This document shows positions 1 through 7,525 of a DNA stretch of 40,192 bases, piece after piece. Position 1 is the first letter of the stretch. Each line of letters opens with the position of its first letter. The stretch is taken from assembly GCA_017560625.1 (NCBI GenBank), contig JAFZEP010000099.1, positions 1 to 40,192 of the forward strand, given 5' to 3'. The translations under genes and the position numbers were made by a program. This DNA is from Bacteroidales bacterium. Lineage in GTDB: Bacteria; Bacteroidota; Bacteroidia; Bacteroidales; UBA932. The notes under the pieces were generated by a model. That model was not told the DNA's origin and did no database searches. It saw only the letters and a list, made by a program, of their open reading frames with translations.

Positions 1-1
1 A

Positions 2-691
2 GAGGGGTCATGGAGTCATAATAAGACACTTTCTGTGAAGAGGTCGGCTGCAATCCTTGAATATATCAGGGATTATGTCCCGCAGGAGTGGAAGGATAGC
101 CTCAGGACAGCTCAGGTTCCGGAGAACTGGACTTTGCTCAGGAAAATGGTGGAGTCTGATTCGCTGATGGGGACTGTGGAAAGGAGGCAGATTGTGGAGA
201 TGATTGACAGGATGGAGGATCCGGACCGGACGGAAAGGTTGCTGAGCCGTCATCCGCGCTACCGCTATCTCAGAGAGAAGATCTATCCGCGACTTCGGAC
301 TGTGAGCTTTGATTTCTACCTCCATAGGGTGGGTATGATCAAGGATACTGTTCATACGACTGAGCTCGATACTACGTACATGGCGGGGGTTGAGGATTTG
401 AGGAACCTTGATTATAAGGCTGCAGTCACCAGGCTCAGACCGTATAGGGATTATAACACAGCTCTGGCCTTCGCCCTGGCGGACTATAACCATTCTGCCT
501 TGGATGTGTTGAATGAGCTGAGCCTGTCGGATCCGAAGGTGTGCTATCTGAAGGCAGTTATTCTGGCCAGACTCGGTTTGAGGGAGGAGGCTTTGAAATA
601 TTATGAAATGGCGGTTCTGTGTGATCCGTATCTGAGACATAGAGCTAATCTTGATCCTGAATTATCAGATATATCAAAGTTAAACAATTAA
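2..691 (+). CDS. Fimbrial accessory protein, OmpA/TPR-like C-terminal part (5'-truncated)
   Basis: The reading frame is open to the left window edge, so the GTG at 35 is internal and the gene is cut by the window. The visible part begins with an OmpA-like tail (LSVKRSAAILEYIRDYV), followed by a helical TPR-like stretch near the C-terminus (DYKAAVTRLRPYRDYNTALA, then LKAVILARLGLREEALKYYE). Proteins of this kind (DUF3868 type) sit directly upstream of Mfa-type fimbrillins in Bacteroidales and probably help surface assembly. The gene ends 13 bp before a fimbrillin, which supports that role. The specific family is inferred from context plus these short motifs, so certainty is moderate; the coding call itself is secure. 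Confidence 0.6.
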   Translation, partial: EGSWSHNKTLSVKRSAAILEYIRDYVPQEWKDSLRTAQVPENWTLLRKMVESDSLMGTVERRQIVEMIDRMEDPDRTERLLSRHPRYRYLREKIYPRLRTVSFDFYLHRVGMIKDTVHTTELDTTYMAGVEDLRNLDYKAAVTRLRPYRDYNTALAFALADYNHSALDVLNELSLSDPKVCYLKAVILARLGLREEALKYYEMAVLCDPYLRHRANLDPELSDISKLNN

Positions 692-704
692 AAATTAAAA
701 CATT

Positions 705-1688
705 ATGAACAGATTTTTTGTGAAGGCAGCTGTGGCTGCGGTGTGTGTGATGGCGGGTTTTGCGAGCTGTCAGAAGGATGTTGTTGAGGAGATCTCTGCT
801 CAGGAGATGGCTACATTGGAGATTTCTGTGCCGGTTGAGCAGACTAAGGTCGTAGGTGGAGCAGATGAGGCGGGTGTTGATAACTGTCAGGTCTTTCTGT
901 TCAATGATCAGGGGGTTCTTGAGGCTTATGCTAGTAAGGACAGTAAAGAGATTCCAATCAGCTGTACCATGGGCAGCAAGACTGTTGCCGTGCTAGTGAA
1001 TGCTCCTGCGATTACTGATATCAAGTCGTTGACTCAGCTCAGAGCTAAGCAGTCATTACTGACTCATAATACTGCGGAGTCTTTTGTTATGCAGGGTCTG
1101 GTGAGTGTGAATATTAATACGACAAAGAATGTGAAGATTGAGGTTCCTGTGGCCAGAATGGTGGCAAAGGTGGAGCTGGCTAGCGTGGTCACTTCTTTTG
1201 AGATCGCTCAGTATCAGAATGCCGAGTTCAAGGTGTCGTCGGTATATCTGATCAACGTTGCCGCCGATGCGAAATATTTCTCAACTAGTGCTCCGACCTT
1301 GTGGTATAATCAGCGTGCATATGTCTCAACTGACGAGAATGCATTGCTTTATGATGATATGGAAGGCGTTAAAGTCTCTTCTTCAGAGCCATATGCAGCC
1401 AAGAATGCCTTTTATGCCTACCCGAATCCTACCGGAGCTGATTCATATTCTGGATCATGGACTCCTAGACGCACTCGTCTTGTCGTGCAGGCGACTCTTG
1501 ATGGCCAGACATATTACTATCCGGTTACTTTGCCTGCACTCGAGTCTAATAAGAGATATGAGGTCCGCCTGACTATCACAAGACCGGGATCGTATAATCC
1601 TGACACTGTAGTGGATAAGTTCGCTGCTACTGTTAATGTGACCATCAAGGATTGGGAGGAGACAGAACCAGTTACTGAGGAAATCTAG
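705..1688 (+). CDS. Mfa1/FimA-type fimbrillin lipoprotein
   Basis: A 327-aa protein with an N-terminal signal and lipobox ending at Cys22 (MAGFASC), then an acidic QKDVVEE tail suited to surface export. The body is rich in beta-strand sequence with a long Ser/Thr/Val-rich C-terminal half, including LPALESNKRYEVRLTITRPG and a terminal VNVTIKDWEE, as in Bacteroidales fimbrillins, which are exported as lipoproteins and then polymerised by donor-strand exchange after proteolysis. It lies between an accessory protein and an Mfa2-like anchor, 6 bp before the latter, which is the classic arrangement. Major or minor subunit cannot be decided from the sequence. Confidence 0.8.
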   Translation: MNRFFVKAAVAAVCVMAGFASCQKDVVEEISAQEMATLEISVPVEQTKVVGGADEAGVDNCQVFLFNDQGVLEAYASKDSKEIPISCTMGSKTVAVLVNAPAITDIKSLTQLRAKQSLLTHNTAESFVMQGLVSVNINTTKNVKIEVPVARMVAKVELASVVTSFEIAQYQNAEFKVSSVYLINVAADAKYFSTSAPTLWYNQRAYVSTDENALLYDDMEGVKVSSSEPYAAKNAFYAYPNPTGADSYSGSWTPRRTRLVVQATLDGQTYYYPVTLPALESNKRYEVRLTITRPGSYNPDTVVDKFAATVNVTIKDWEETEPVTEEI

Positions 1689-1694
1689 TATGGT

Positions 1695-2474
1695 ATGAAA
1701 CGCGTGTCATCCATTTTGCCGGCTGTCGTCATGTCGTTGGCGCTCATGTGGGGATGCAGCGTAAAGGAGGAAAGAGGCGCCTGCCCATGTCGCCTCTTTC
1801 TTGATATGACTCAAGTGGATATGTCGGTCATGTCTCCGCTTTCGCTGTATGTTGCCTCAGGTGATGCTCTTGTGCATGAGGCTGTCTTCAGCCAGGGAAC
1901 GCCGGATATGTATGAGGCCTTTGTGACAAGGTCTGAACTGGATATTGTGGGCTGGAGCGGAGGGGATGGCTATGTCTCGGAGAATGGGCTTGCTATTCCG
2001 TTGGGGTATGACTGTCCGCCAGTATATATTCATTCCTCAAATGTGCTGGCTGAGGGGGAATACGTCACCGATACAGTCAGGATGAGGAAGAATCACTGCG
2101 TGCTGAATGTCATGTTTGTCAAGACGGAGGAACTGCAGTCCATGACCGTTCGTGGTTCTGTCTGCGGATATGATTACAGGGGCTACCCCAAGCCTGGAGA
2201 CTTCATGGTTTATTGTCCGGTGAGTCCCTCGGGTGTGTCCTCCACTCAGGTGTGCCTGCCTCGTCAGGTGGGTGATCCTCTGTATCTGGATGTTGTCGAT
2301 GCGGGTGGAAAGACCAGGACTTTCCCTCTCAGAGAATATATTGCAGCAGCGGGGTATGACTGGTCTGAGCCGGACCTTAAGGACCTTAATATTACCCTGA
2401 ATTATACCCTTGCAACCGTCTCTTTGGTCGTTTTGGGGTGGGATGAAGAATTTGTGTTTGATGTTGTAATATAA
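1695..2474 (+). CDS. FimB/Mfa2-type fimbrial anchor lipoprotein
   Basis: A 259-aa lipoprotein with lipobox Cys21 followed by the hallmark Mfa2/FimB start of the mature protein: KEERGACPCRLFLDMTQVD, with the CPC motif at residues 30-32. In Porphyromonas and Bacteroides this family anchors the fimbrial shaft to the outer membrane and limits its length. It follows the fimbrillin by 6 bp and ends in a strand-like segment (TLATVSLVVLGWDEEFVFDVVI). It is the last gene of the fimbrial operon; the promoter of the downstream tRNA overlaps its stop codon. Confidence 0.85.
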   Translation: MKRVSSILPAVVMSLALMWGCSVKEERGACPCRLFLDMTQVDMSVMSPLSLYVASGDALVHEAVFSQGTPDMYEAFVTRSELDIVGWSGGDGYVSENGLAIPLGYDCPPVYIHSSNVLAEGEYVTDTVRMRKNHCVLNVMFVKTEELQSMTVRGSVCGYDYRGYPKPGDFMVYCPVSPSGVSSTQVCLPRQVGDPLYLDVVDAGGKTRTFPLREYIAAAGYDWSEPDLKDLNITLNYTLATVSLVVLGWDEEFVFDVVI

Positions 2475-2493
2475 AAAAGAATTTGTATCTTTG
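2464..2493 (+). promoter_or_regulatory. Promoter of tRNA-Leu
   Basis: A Bacteroidetes-type promoter: TTG at 2464-2466, 19 bp spacer, and TATCTTTG (TAnnTTTG -7 box) at 2486-2493, placing transcription start just before the tRNA 5' end at 2509. It overlaps the stop codon of the fimbrial anchor gene. Confidence 0.75.
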
Positions 2494-2508
2494 CGTTTCA
2501 ATTCTGAC

Positions 2509-2589
2509 GCCCGAGTGGTGAAATGGTAGACACGCTCGTTTCAGGTGCGAGTGCTTCACGGCGTGTAGGTTCGACTCCTATCTCGGGCA
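2509..2589 (+). tRNA. tRNA-Leu (anticodon CAG)
   Basis: The acceptor stem GCCCGAG (2509-2515) pairs with CTCGGGC (2582-2588). The D arm reads TGGTGAAATGGTAGACA, typical of tRNA-Leu. The anticodon stem CTCGT/GCGAG encloses the loop TTCAGGT, giving CAG. A short extra arm (class II) and a T arm with GGTTCGACTCC follow. CCA is not encoded, as is common in Bacteroidetes. It stands alone between the fimbrial operon and the polysaccharide locus. Confidence 0.95.
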
Positions 2590-2591
2590 CA

Positions 2592-2620
2592 AAGCTCAGT
2601 CGCAAGACTGGGCTTTTTTT
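2592..2620 (+). terminator. Rho-independent terminator of tRNA-Leu
   Basis: A 10-bp stem AAGCTCAGTC/GACTGGGCTT with a GCAA tetraloop, followed by a run of seven T, starting 3 bases after the tRNA. Confidence 0.9.
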
Positions 2621-2622
2621 GT

Positions 2623-2630
2623 TATATTTG
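2623..2630 (+). promoter_or_regulatory. Probable -7 box of the dehydrogenase/GH89 operon
   Basis: TATATTTG fits the TAnnTTTG consensus and lies 23 bp before the ATG at 2653. No clear TTG element is present about 20 bp upstream, where the tRNA terminator sits, so the promoter would be weak or factor-dependent. Confidence 0.45.
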
Positions 2631-2652
2631 CCCAAGAGAAAACTGCAATTAT

Positions 2653-3579
2653 ATGAAAATCGTGTTTTTGGATGCGGCTACGATGGGAGATGTTTCGTTT
2701 GAGCCGATTGCCCGTCTGGGTGAGTTTACTACATATGCAGGTTCCACTCCGGAAGAGGCCCGCGAGAGGGTCAAGGATGTGGATGTGCTGATCATTAACA
2801 AGATTCTGGTGGACAGGCAGCTCATCGATTCTGCACCGAATCTCAAGCTGATCTGTATCTCTGCAACAGGCGTGAACAATATCGATGTGGAATATGCGGC
2901 TTCAAAAGGAATCCCGGTCAGAAATGTGGCGGGATACTCGACAGATTCTGTAGCTCAGTCCACTTTTATGCATATCCTTTCCCTGATCGGAGGAGCTCCA
3001 TATTTTGACAGAAGTGTTAAGTCCGGAGATTATTCCCGCAGCGGTATGTTCACAGATCCTAAGTGGAACTGGATGGAGCTTGCCGGCAAGACTATCGGTA
3101 TCATTGGTCTTGGAAATATCGGTCGCAAGGTAGCTGTCATAGCAGAAGCTTTCGGTATGAAGGTGTGCTATTATTCGACTTCCGGCACCTGTCATTGCAA
3201 GGACTATCCATGTCTTTCTTTGGAGGAGCTTCTTGCTGTTTCTGATGTGGTGTCGATTCACGCTCCGCTTAATGAGAGGACTCGCGGTCTGATAGGTGAG
3301 AAGGAGCTTGCTATGATGAAGAAGTCGGCATATCTGGTGAATATGGGCAGGGGAGGCATCGTCGACGAAGCTGCTTTGGCTAAGGCTGTCGATGAAGGTG
3401 TTATTGCTGGAGCCGGTCTGGATGTGTTCGTGACGGAGCCTCTTCCAGAGGATCATCCATATCTGAGAATGCAGCATCCTGAGAGGATGAGCCTTGCTCC
3501 TCATGTGGCTTGGGCCAGTGTTGAGGCCCGCACCCGTCTTGTCAGCATGATTGCAGACAATATCTCTAAAGGCTGGTAA
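2653..3579 (+). CDS. D-2-hydroxyacid dehydrogenase (HprA/glycerate dehydrogenase-like)
   Basis: A 308-aa cytosolic NAD(P)-dependent oxidoreductase that interconverts a 2-keto acid and a D-2-hydroxy acid. Visible are the N-terminal substrate domain (VLIINKILVDRQLIDSAPNL), the nucleotide-binding loop GLGNIG at residues 152-157, and the catalytic triad Arg233 (NMGRGG), Glu262 (TEPLP) and His284 (APHVAW). The length is normal. It is the first gene of a three-gene unit and ends 18 bp before the phosphoesterase gene. The exact substrate (hydroxypyruvate/glycerate, or an acid sugar breakdown product) cannot be read from the sequence. No signal peptide is present, unlike the exported enzymes after it. 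Confidence 0.88.
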   Translation: MKIVFLDAATMGDVSFEPIARLGEFTTYAGSTPEEARERVKDVDVLIINKILVDRQLIDSAPNLKLICISATGVNNIDVEYAASKGIPVRNVAGYSTDSVAQSTFMHILSLIGGAPYFDRSVKSGDYSRSGMFTDPKWNWMELAGKTIGIIGLGNIGRKVAVIAEAFGMKVCYYSTSGTCHCKDYPCLSLEELLAVSDVVSIHAPLNERTRGLIGEKELAMMKKSAYLVNMGRGGIVDEAALAKAVDEGVIAGAGLDVFVTEPLPEDHPYLRMQHPERMSLAPHVAWASVEARTRLVSMIADNISKGW

Positions 3580-3597
3580 TAATCAAAACAAATCAAT

Positions 3598-4425
3598 ATG
3601 AAGAAGCTTATTTTATCTTTGCTTTTTGCTGCAGCACTCATTTCGTGCAGCAAAGAGCCTTATGTGGTGGTTCAGGTGGCTGACGCTCAGCTTGGTTTCG
3701 ATGCGGCAGTCAAGGGTTCTGTCCCTGGAGCTGAGTATGTCAATGACCTTACTTTCGAGGCGGAGTATCTCAAGAAGGCTGTTGCTGCAATCAATGAGCT
3801 CAAGCCGGATGCCGTGGTTTTCTCAGGTGACCAGATCCACCTCCCTTCGAATGATGAGCAGTGGGACACTTTCTGTGGCATCATTGCCGATATCGACCCT
3901 TCTGTGAAGGTGCTTCATGTGCCTGGAAATCACGACCATTTACTTGTTGATGGCGGTGTGGATCCATATCCTTTCACATCTCGTTTCGGTGATGATCATT
4001 TTGAGCATAATGCCAAGGGTGTGAAACTTGTCGGTATCAACACCAGCCTTATCTATTTCAAGAAGGAACAGGAGCGTGAGCAGGAGCAGTTCGAGTGGCT
4101 TAAGACAGCCCTTAAGAAGTGCAGAAAGTCAGATGTGACTCTCGTTTTCGGCCATCATCCGTTCTTTGTGTATGATATCGATGAGACTGAGAATCACTCT
4201 CAGATTGCTCTTGAGAAACGTCATGTTTATTTCGATCTCTTCAAGGAGATGGGCGTTGGTGCGGTATATGCCGGCCACCTTCATGAGTCAGCTGCCGCTG
4301 AGTATGAGGGCATCCCAATGAGAACTCAGACTTCGGCGGCATATCAGCTCGGAGACTGCGAGGCTTCTTTGCGTGTTATCACAGTGACCCGAAAGGGCAT
4401 TGCTGACGAGACTCTTGCTCTGTAG
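3598..4425 (+). CDS. Exported metallophosphoesterase lipoprotein, CPPED1-like
   Basis: A 275-aa calcineurin-like phosphoesterase with a lipoprotein signal (lipobox ALISC, Cys17). The metal-site blocks appear in order: D29-A-Q31 in place of the usual D-x-H, G-D78-Q, G-N111-H112-D113, H186 (GHHPFF), and H227-L-H229 (GHLH). The Asp-x-Gln first block is shared with the CPPED1 branch of the family, so the enzyme is probably active. It would hydrolyse a phosphomonoester or phosphodiester at the periplasmic face. It is 18 bp after the dehydrogenase and 21 bp before the GH89-EEP gene, so it is co-transcribed with a second phosphoesterase-type domain. The substrate is unknown. Confidence 0.85.
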   Translation: MKKLILSLLFAAALISCSKEPYVVVQVADAQLGFDAAVKGSVPGAEYVNDLTFEAEYLKKAVAAINELKPDAVVFSGDQIHLPSNDEQWDTFCGIIADIDPSVKVLHVPGNHDHLLVDGGVDPYPFTSRFGDDHFEHNAKGVKLVGINTSLIYFKKEQEREQEQFEWLKTALKKCRKSDVTLVFGHHPFFVYDIDETENHSQIALEKRHVYFDLFKEMGVGAVYAGHLHESAAAEYEGIPMRTQTSAAYQLGDCEASLRVITVTRKGIADETLAL

Positions 4426-4446
4426 CACGCGGTTTTAAAAGTACGG

Positions 4447-7407
4447 ATGAATATGATAGGAAAGAATCTGTTTTCTGAATCTGGTTTCAGGGTGAGGCTG
4501 GCGATGCTGCTGGCGGTTGCTGCAGTGCTGCTGACGTCTTGTTGCGGCGTGCAAACTGGCTTTGGAAAGAGCAAGGATGAGAGAACTGCCGGAAGGCTGA
4601 CCAGGAGAATTGTACCTGAATATGCAAGGCACATCGCATTCCATCAAATCGAAGACAGCATCGATGTGTTCGAGGTCTCTTCGAAGGGCAGAAAGGTGCA
4701 CATCGCAGGAAACAACGCCAATTCAATGGCAATGGGCCTGAACTGGTATCTCAAGAACTGCTGCAACGTGACCGTATCATGGTATGCATATGAACCGGTT
4801 CAGTATCCCGAAACAATGCCCGCTGTGGCCGAACCCATCAGGGTTGAGGCCGCAGTCAAGGACAGATTTTTCCTCAACTACTGCACCTATGGCTACACCA
4901 TGCCGTGGTGGAAATGGGACGACTGGGAACGCCTTATTGACTGGATGGCCCTCAATGGCATAAATATGCCACTGGCTAATACCGGCCAGGAGGCTATATG
5001 GCAGACAGTCTGGAAGAAGTATGGACTTAGTGATGAAGAAATCCGCTCATATTTCACCGGTCCGGCCCACCTTGCTTGGCACAGAATGAACAACATCGAC
5101 CATTTTGACGGACCTCTTCCGCAGAATTGGATCGACTTGCAGGTCCGTCTCCAGAAAAAGATACTCAAAAGGGAGAGGGAACTGAATATGCGTCCCGTGC
5201 TCCAGGCCTTTGCAGGTCATGTTCCGGAGCAGTTGAAAGAACTCTATCCTGAAGCTGCAATCACTGATATCCCGGCATGGGGAGGCTTCCCAAAGGAGAA
5301 CCTCTGCCATTTCCTGTCGCCTATGGACCCGCTATATGCCCAGATCCAGAAGGACTTTATGATAGAGCAGCAGAAACTTTTCGGAACCGACCATATTTAT
5401 GGAGCAGACCTGTTCAATGAGGTTGAGGCACCCTCCTGGGATCCACAGACTCTGGCTGCAATGTCGAAGGGCATGTATGATTCCATGGCAGCCGTTGATG
5501 AGGATGCTGTCTGGCTTCAGATGGGCTGGATGTTCTATTATGACCGTCAGCACTGGACCAATGAGAATATAAAGGCCTACCTTCAGGCAGTGCCTCAGGA
5601 CAAGGTCGTGATGCTTGACTACTATCTTGAACACACACCGGTCTGGACCATCACTGAGAAATTCTTCGGTCAGCCATATATCCTCTGCTATCTTGGAAAC
5701 TTTGGCGGAAATATCAGACTCGCCGGCAACTTCCATCAGGCTTCCGAGCGTATCGACGATGCCCTGAATAATGGCGGAGACAATATGATCGGAATCGGAT
5801 CGACTCTCGAAGGATTCGGAATCAACCAGTTTATGTATGAATATGTCTTTGACAAGGCATGGAAGAGCAAAGTGTCCGATCTGGACTGGGTGAAGAACCT
5901 TGCGGCCAGGAGGATAGGGGAGAAAAATCCATATGCAGAAAGAGCCTGGAAACGTCTCACCGACAGCATATATATTGCCGGATCGTATTCAAGCCAGACG
6001 CCGCTGACATGTGCTCGCCCTTGCCTGGAAGGATATTGGCACTGGACCTCTATTCATAATACAAGGTATGACAACAGTACTCTTATCAGGGTGTGGCAGG
6101 ATCTGCTTAAGGCAAGTTCGGATAGGGATACCTACCGTTCGGATGTCGTCAATATAGGAACGCAGGCACTCGGAAACCATTTTGCCGTGCTTAGGGATGA
6201 GCTTACTGCTGCATATCGTTCCGGTGACATCAGCAAGGCAGAAGCCACAGCTGCTCTGATGAAGGAGCTGCTGACAGATCTGGATGCTCTTGCGGCTTGT
6301 GATCCTCAGCTTAGTCTGAAGAGATGGCTCGATGACGCATCTGCATGGGGCGAGACTCCTGAGGAGGCGGCATATTACAGAAGGAATGCACGAACTCTGA
6401 TTACCATCTGGGGTAACCATACTTCAATCAAGGACTATGCGACCAGACTGTGGAGCGGATTGATCGACTCGTACTATGCTCCGAGATGGCACATGTATAT
6501 CGATGAGATTCTTGCCTGCATCAAGGAAGGAAGAGAGTATGATCAGAAGGCCTTTTTCGAACGTTTGGATGAATTCGAGCTGGATTGGGCTGTCAATGAT
6601 AGGGATATGGAATATCGTCAGCCATGCGACTATCTTGAACTCTCTAGGAAGATTATCGAGAAATACTCCCTTGCTTGCCCTGTAGAACTGACTGTCATGA
6701 CATATAATGTGGGGGCGTTCAGTAAATATGAAGAGGATTCTACTGCAGAAGCGGCTCAGCTGATCCGTATGACAGGAGCGGATGTGGTGGCTCTGAACGA
6801 GCTGGATAGTTGCAACAGACGACATGCTCTCTACCAGGCGGAGAACCTCGCTCAGACTTTGTCGGAATCTGGCAGCGAATGGGATTTTGCCTTTGCTTCA
6901 GCCTTCCCGTTTGCAGCAGGAGCATACGGAAACGGCGTGGTTGCGAACGATGAAATCATCTGGTGCGCTAATGTGTCCCTGCCAGTGTCAGACGGAGCTG
7001 AACCGCGAAGCATGTGCGTGATCGAGACATTGGACTATGTGCTGGCTTCCACTCATCTGGATCATAAAGGAGAGAAGGCTAGAGAGGATCAGGCGTTATA
7101 TATAAATCAGTGGTTTGCAGAGAGATATGATGGGATTGGCAAACCAGTTATCCTTTGCGGTGATATGAATTCCGAGCCTTCGGATCCGGCAATGCAGATT
7201 CTTTATCAGCAGTGGGTCCCTCTTTCTGCAGCAGAGTGCACATACCCTTCCGATAGACCTGAGATTTGCATTGACTATATATTATATATGAAGTCGTCAG
7301 CAGTCCCTCAGAAGGTCGAGAGCATGACTATATCTTCTATGAAATGTCTTAAGGTGGACGGAATCTCCGACCATCTGCCAGTTGTGGTGACCATTAAATT
7401 CAAATAA
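4447..7407 (+). CDS. GH89 alpha-N-acetylglucosaminidase fused to C-terminal EEP phosphoesterase domain
   Basis: A 986-aa exported protein with lipobox LLTSC near residue 36. Residues about 45-745 are a GH89 (NAGLU-type) enzyme that removes terminal alpha-linked GlcNAc. They contain the NAGLU signature FLNYCTYGYTMPWWKWDDW, the proposed acid/base Glu325 (GADLFNEVE) and nucleophile Glu455 (STLEGFG); their 130-residue spacing equals that of human NAGLU E316/E446. Residues about 747-986 form a second enzyme domain, an endonuclease/exonuclease/phosphatase fold: N754 (MTYNVG), E785 (LNELD), H in STHLDHKGE, D906/N908 (CGDMNSEP) and D975-H976 (ISDHLP). All expected active-site residues of both domains are present. 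Typical GH89 proteins lack this extension. The pairing suggests removal of alpha-GlcNAc and cleavage of a phosphate ester on one substrate. A terminator follows at 7414. Confidence 0.93.
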   Translation: MNMIGKNLFSESGFRVRLAMLLAVAAVLLTSCCGVQTGFGKSKDERTAGRLTRRIVPEYARHIAFHQIEDSIDVFEVSSKGRKVHIAGNNANSMAMGLNWYLKNCCNVTVSWYAYEPVQYPETMPAVAEPIRVEAAVKDRFFLNYCTYGYTMPWWKWDDWERLIDWMALNGINMPLANTGQEAIWQTVWKKYGLSDEEIRSYFTGPAHLAWHRMNNIDHFDGPLPQNWIDLQVRLQKKILKRERELNMRPVLQAFAGHVPEQLKELYPEAAITDIPAWGGFPKENLCHFLSPMDPLYAQIQKDFMIEQQKLFGTDHIYGADLFNEVEAPSWDPQTLAAMSKGMYDSMAAVDEDAVWLQMGWMFYYDRQHWTNENIKAYLQAVPQDKVVMLDYYLEHTPVWTITEKFFGQPYILCYLGNFGGNIRLAGNFHQASERIDDALNNGGDNMIGIGSTLEGFGINQFMYEYVFDKAWKSKVSDLDWVKNLAARRIGEKNPYAERAWKRLTDSIYIAGSYSSQTPLTCARPCLEGYWHWTSIHNTRYDNSTLIRVWQDLLKASSDRDTYRSDVVNIGTQALGNHFAVLRDELTAAYRSGDISKAEATAALMKELLTDLDALAACDPQLSLKRWLDDASAWGETPEEAAYYRRNARTLITIWGNHTSIKDYATRLWSGLIDSYYAPRWHMYIDEILACIKEGREYDQKAFFERLDEFELDWAVNDRDMEYRQPCDYLELSRKIIEKYSLACPVELTVMTYNVGAFSKYEEDSTAEAAQLIRMTGADVVALNELDSCNRRHALYQAENLAQTLSESGSEWDFAFASAFPFAAGAYGNGVVANDEIIWCANVSLPVSDGAEPRSMCVIETLDYVLASTHLDHKGEKAREDQALYINQWFAERYDGIGKPVILCGDMNSEPSDPAMQILYQQWVPLSAAECTYPSDRPEICIDYILYMKSSAVPQKVESMTISSMKCLKVDGISDHLPVVVTIKFK

Positions 7408-7413
7408 ATCAAA

Positions 7414-7437
7414 AAAAACTGACCAACTTCAGTTTTT
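7414..7437 (+). terminator. Terminator after GH89-EEP gene
   Basis: A 9-bp stem AAAAACTGA/TCAGTTTTT with loop CCAACT, the right arm merging into a T run. It lies 7 bp after the stop codon and just upstream of the -7 box at 7443. Confidence 0.7.
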
Positions 7438-7442
7438 ATTAC

Positions 7443-7450
7443 TATATTTG
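7443..7450 (+). promoter_or_regulatory. -7 box of the DUF4988/DUF5018 lipoprotein gene
   Basis: TATATTTG fits TAnnTTTG. It is followed at once by the direct-repeat motif at 7461-7478, so that motif would cover the transcription start. No good TTG is found about 20 bp upstream. The mRNA leader to the ATG at 7526 would be about 65-70 nt. Confidence 0.6.
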
Positions 7451-7460
7451 CCGCGGTTTA

Positions 7461-7478
7461 CACCACACCACACCACAC
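7461..7478 (+). promoter_or_regulatory. Candidate operator A (direct repeat CACCACAC-CA-CACCACAC)
   Basis: Two perfect CACCACAC half-sites with a 10-bp period lie directly after a -7 box, where a bound protein would block transcription. Near-identical elements are at 9780-9797 (other strand) and 19725-19742, each at a promoter of the same locus. The likely ligand is the GntR regulator encoded at 11403-12434 (inference). Confidence 0.6.
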
Positions 7479-7525
7479 TGAATTTAACACCAAATAATAT
7501 TAACAAATAACCAAATTTCATTTCT

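Noticed and set aside
35..37. GTG as start codon of the first gene
   Set aside because: The frame is open upstream to the window edge and the sequence before GTG continues the OmpA-like motif, so the gene is truncated rather than starting here.
7456..7480. Simple low-complexity CAC repeat without function
   Set aside because: The same 8-base half-sites in the same spacing recur at two other promoters of the locus, one with a different spacer (TA), so chance low complexity is less likely.
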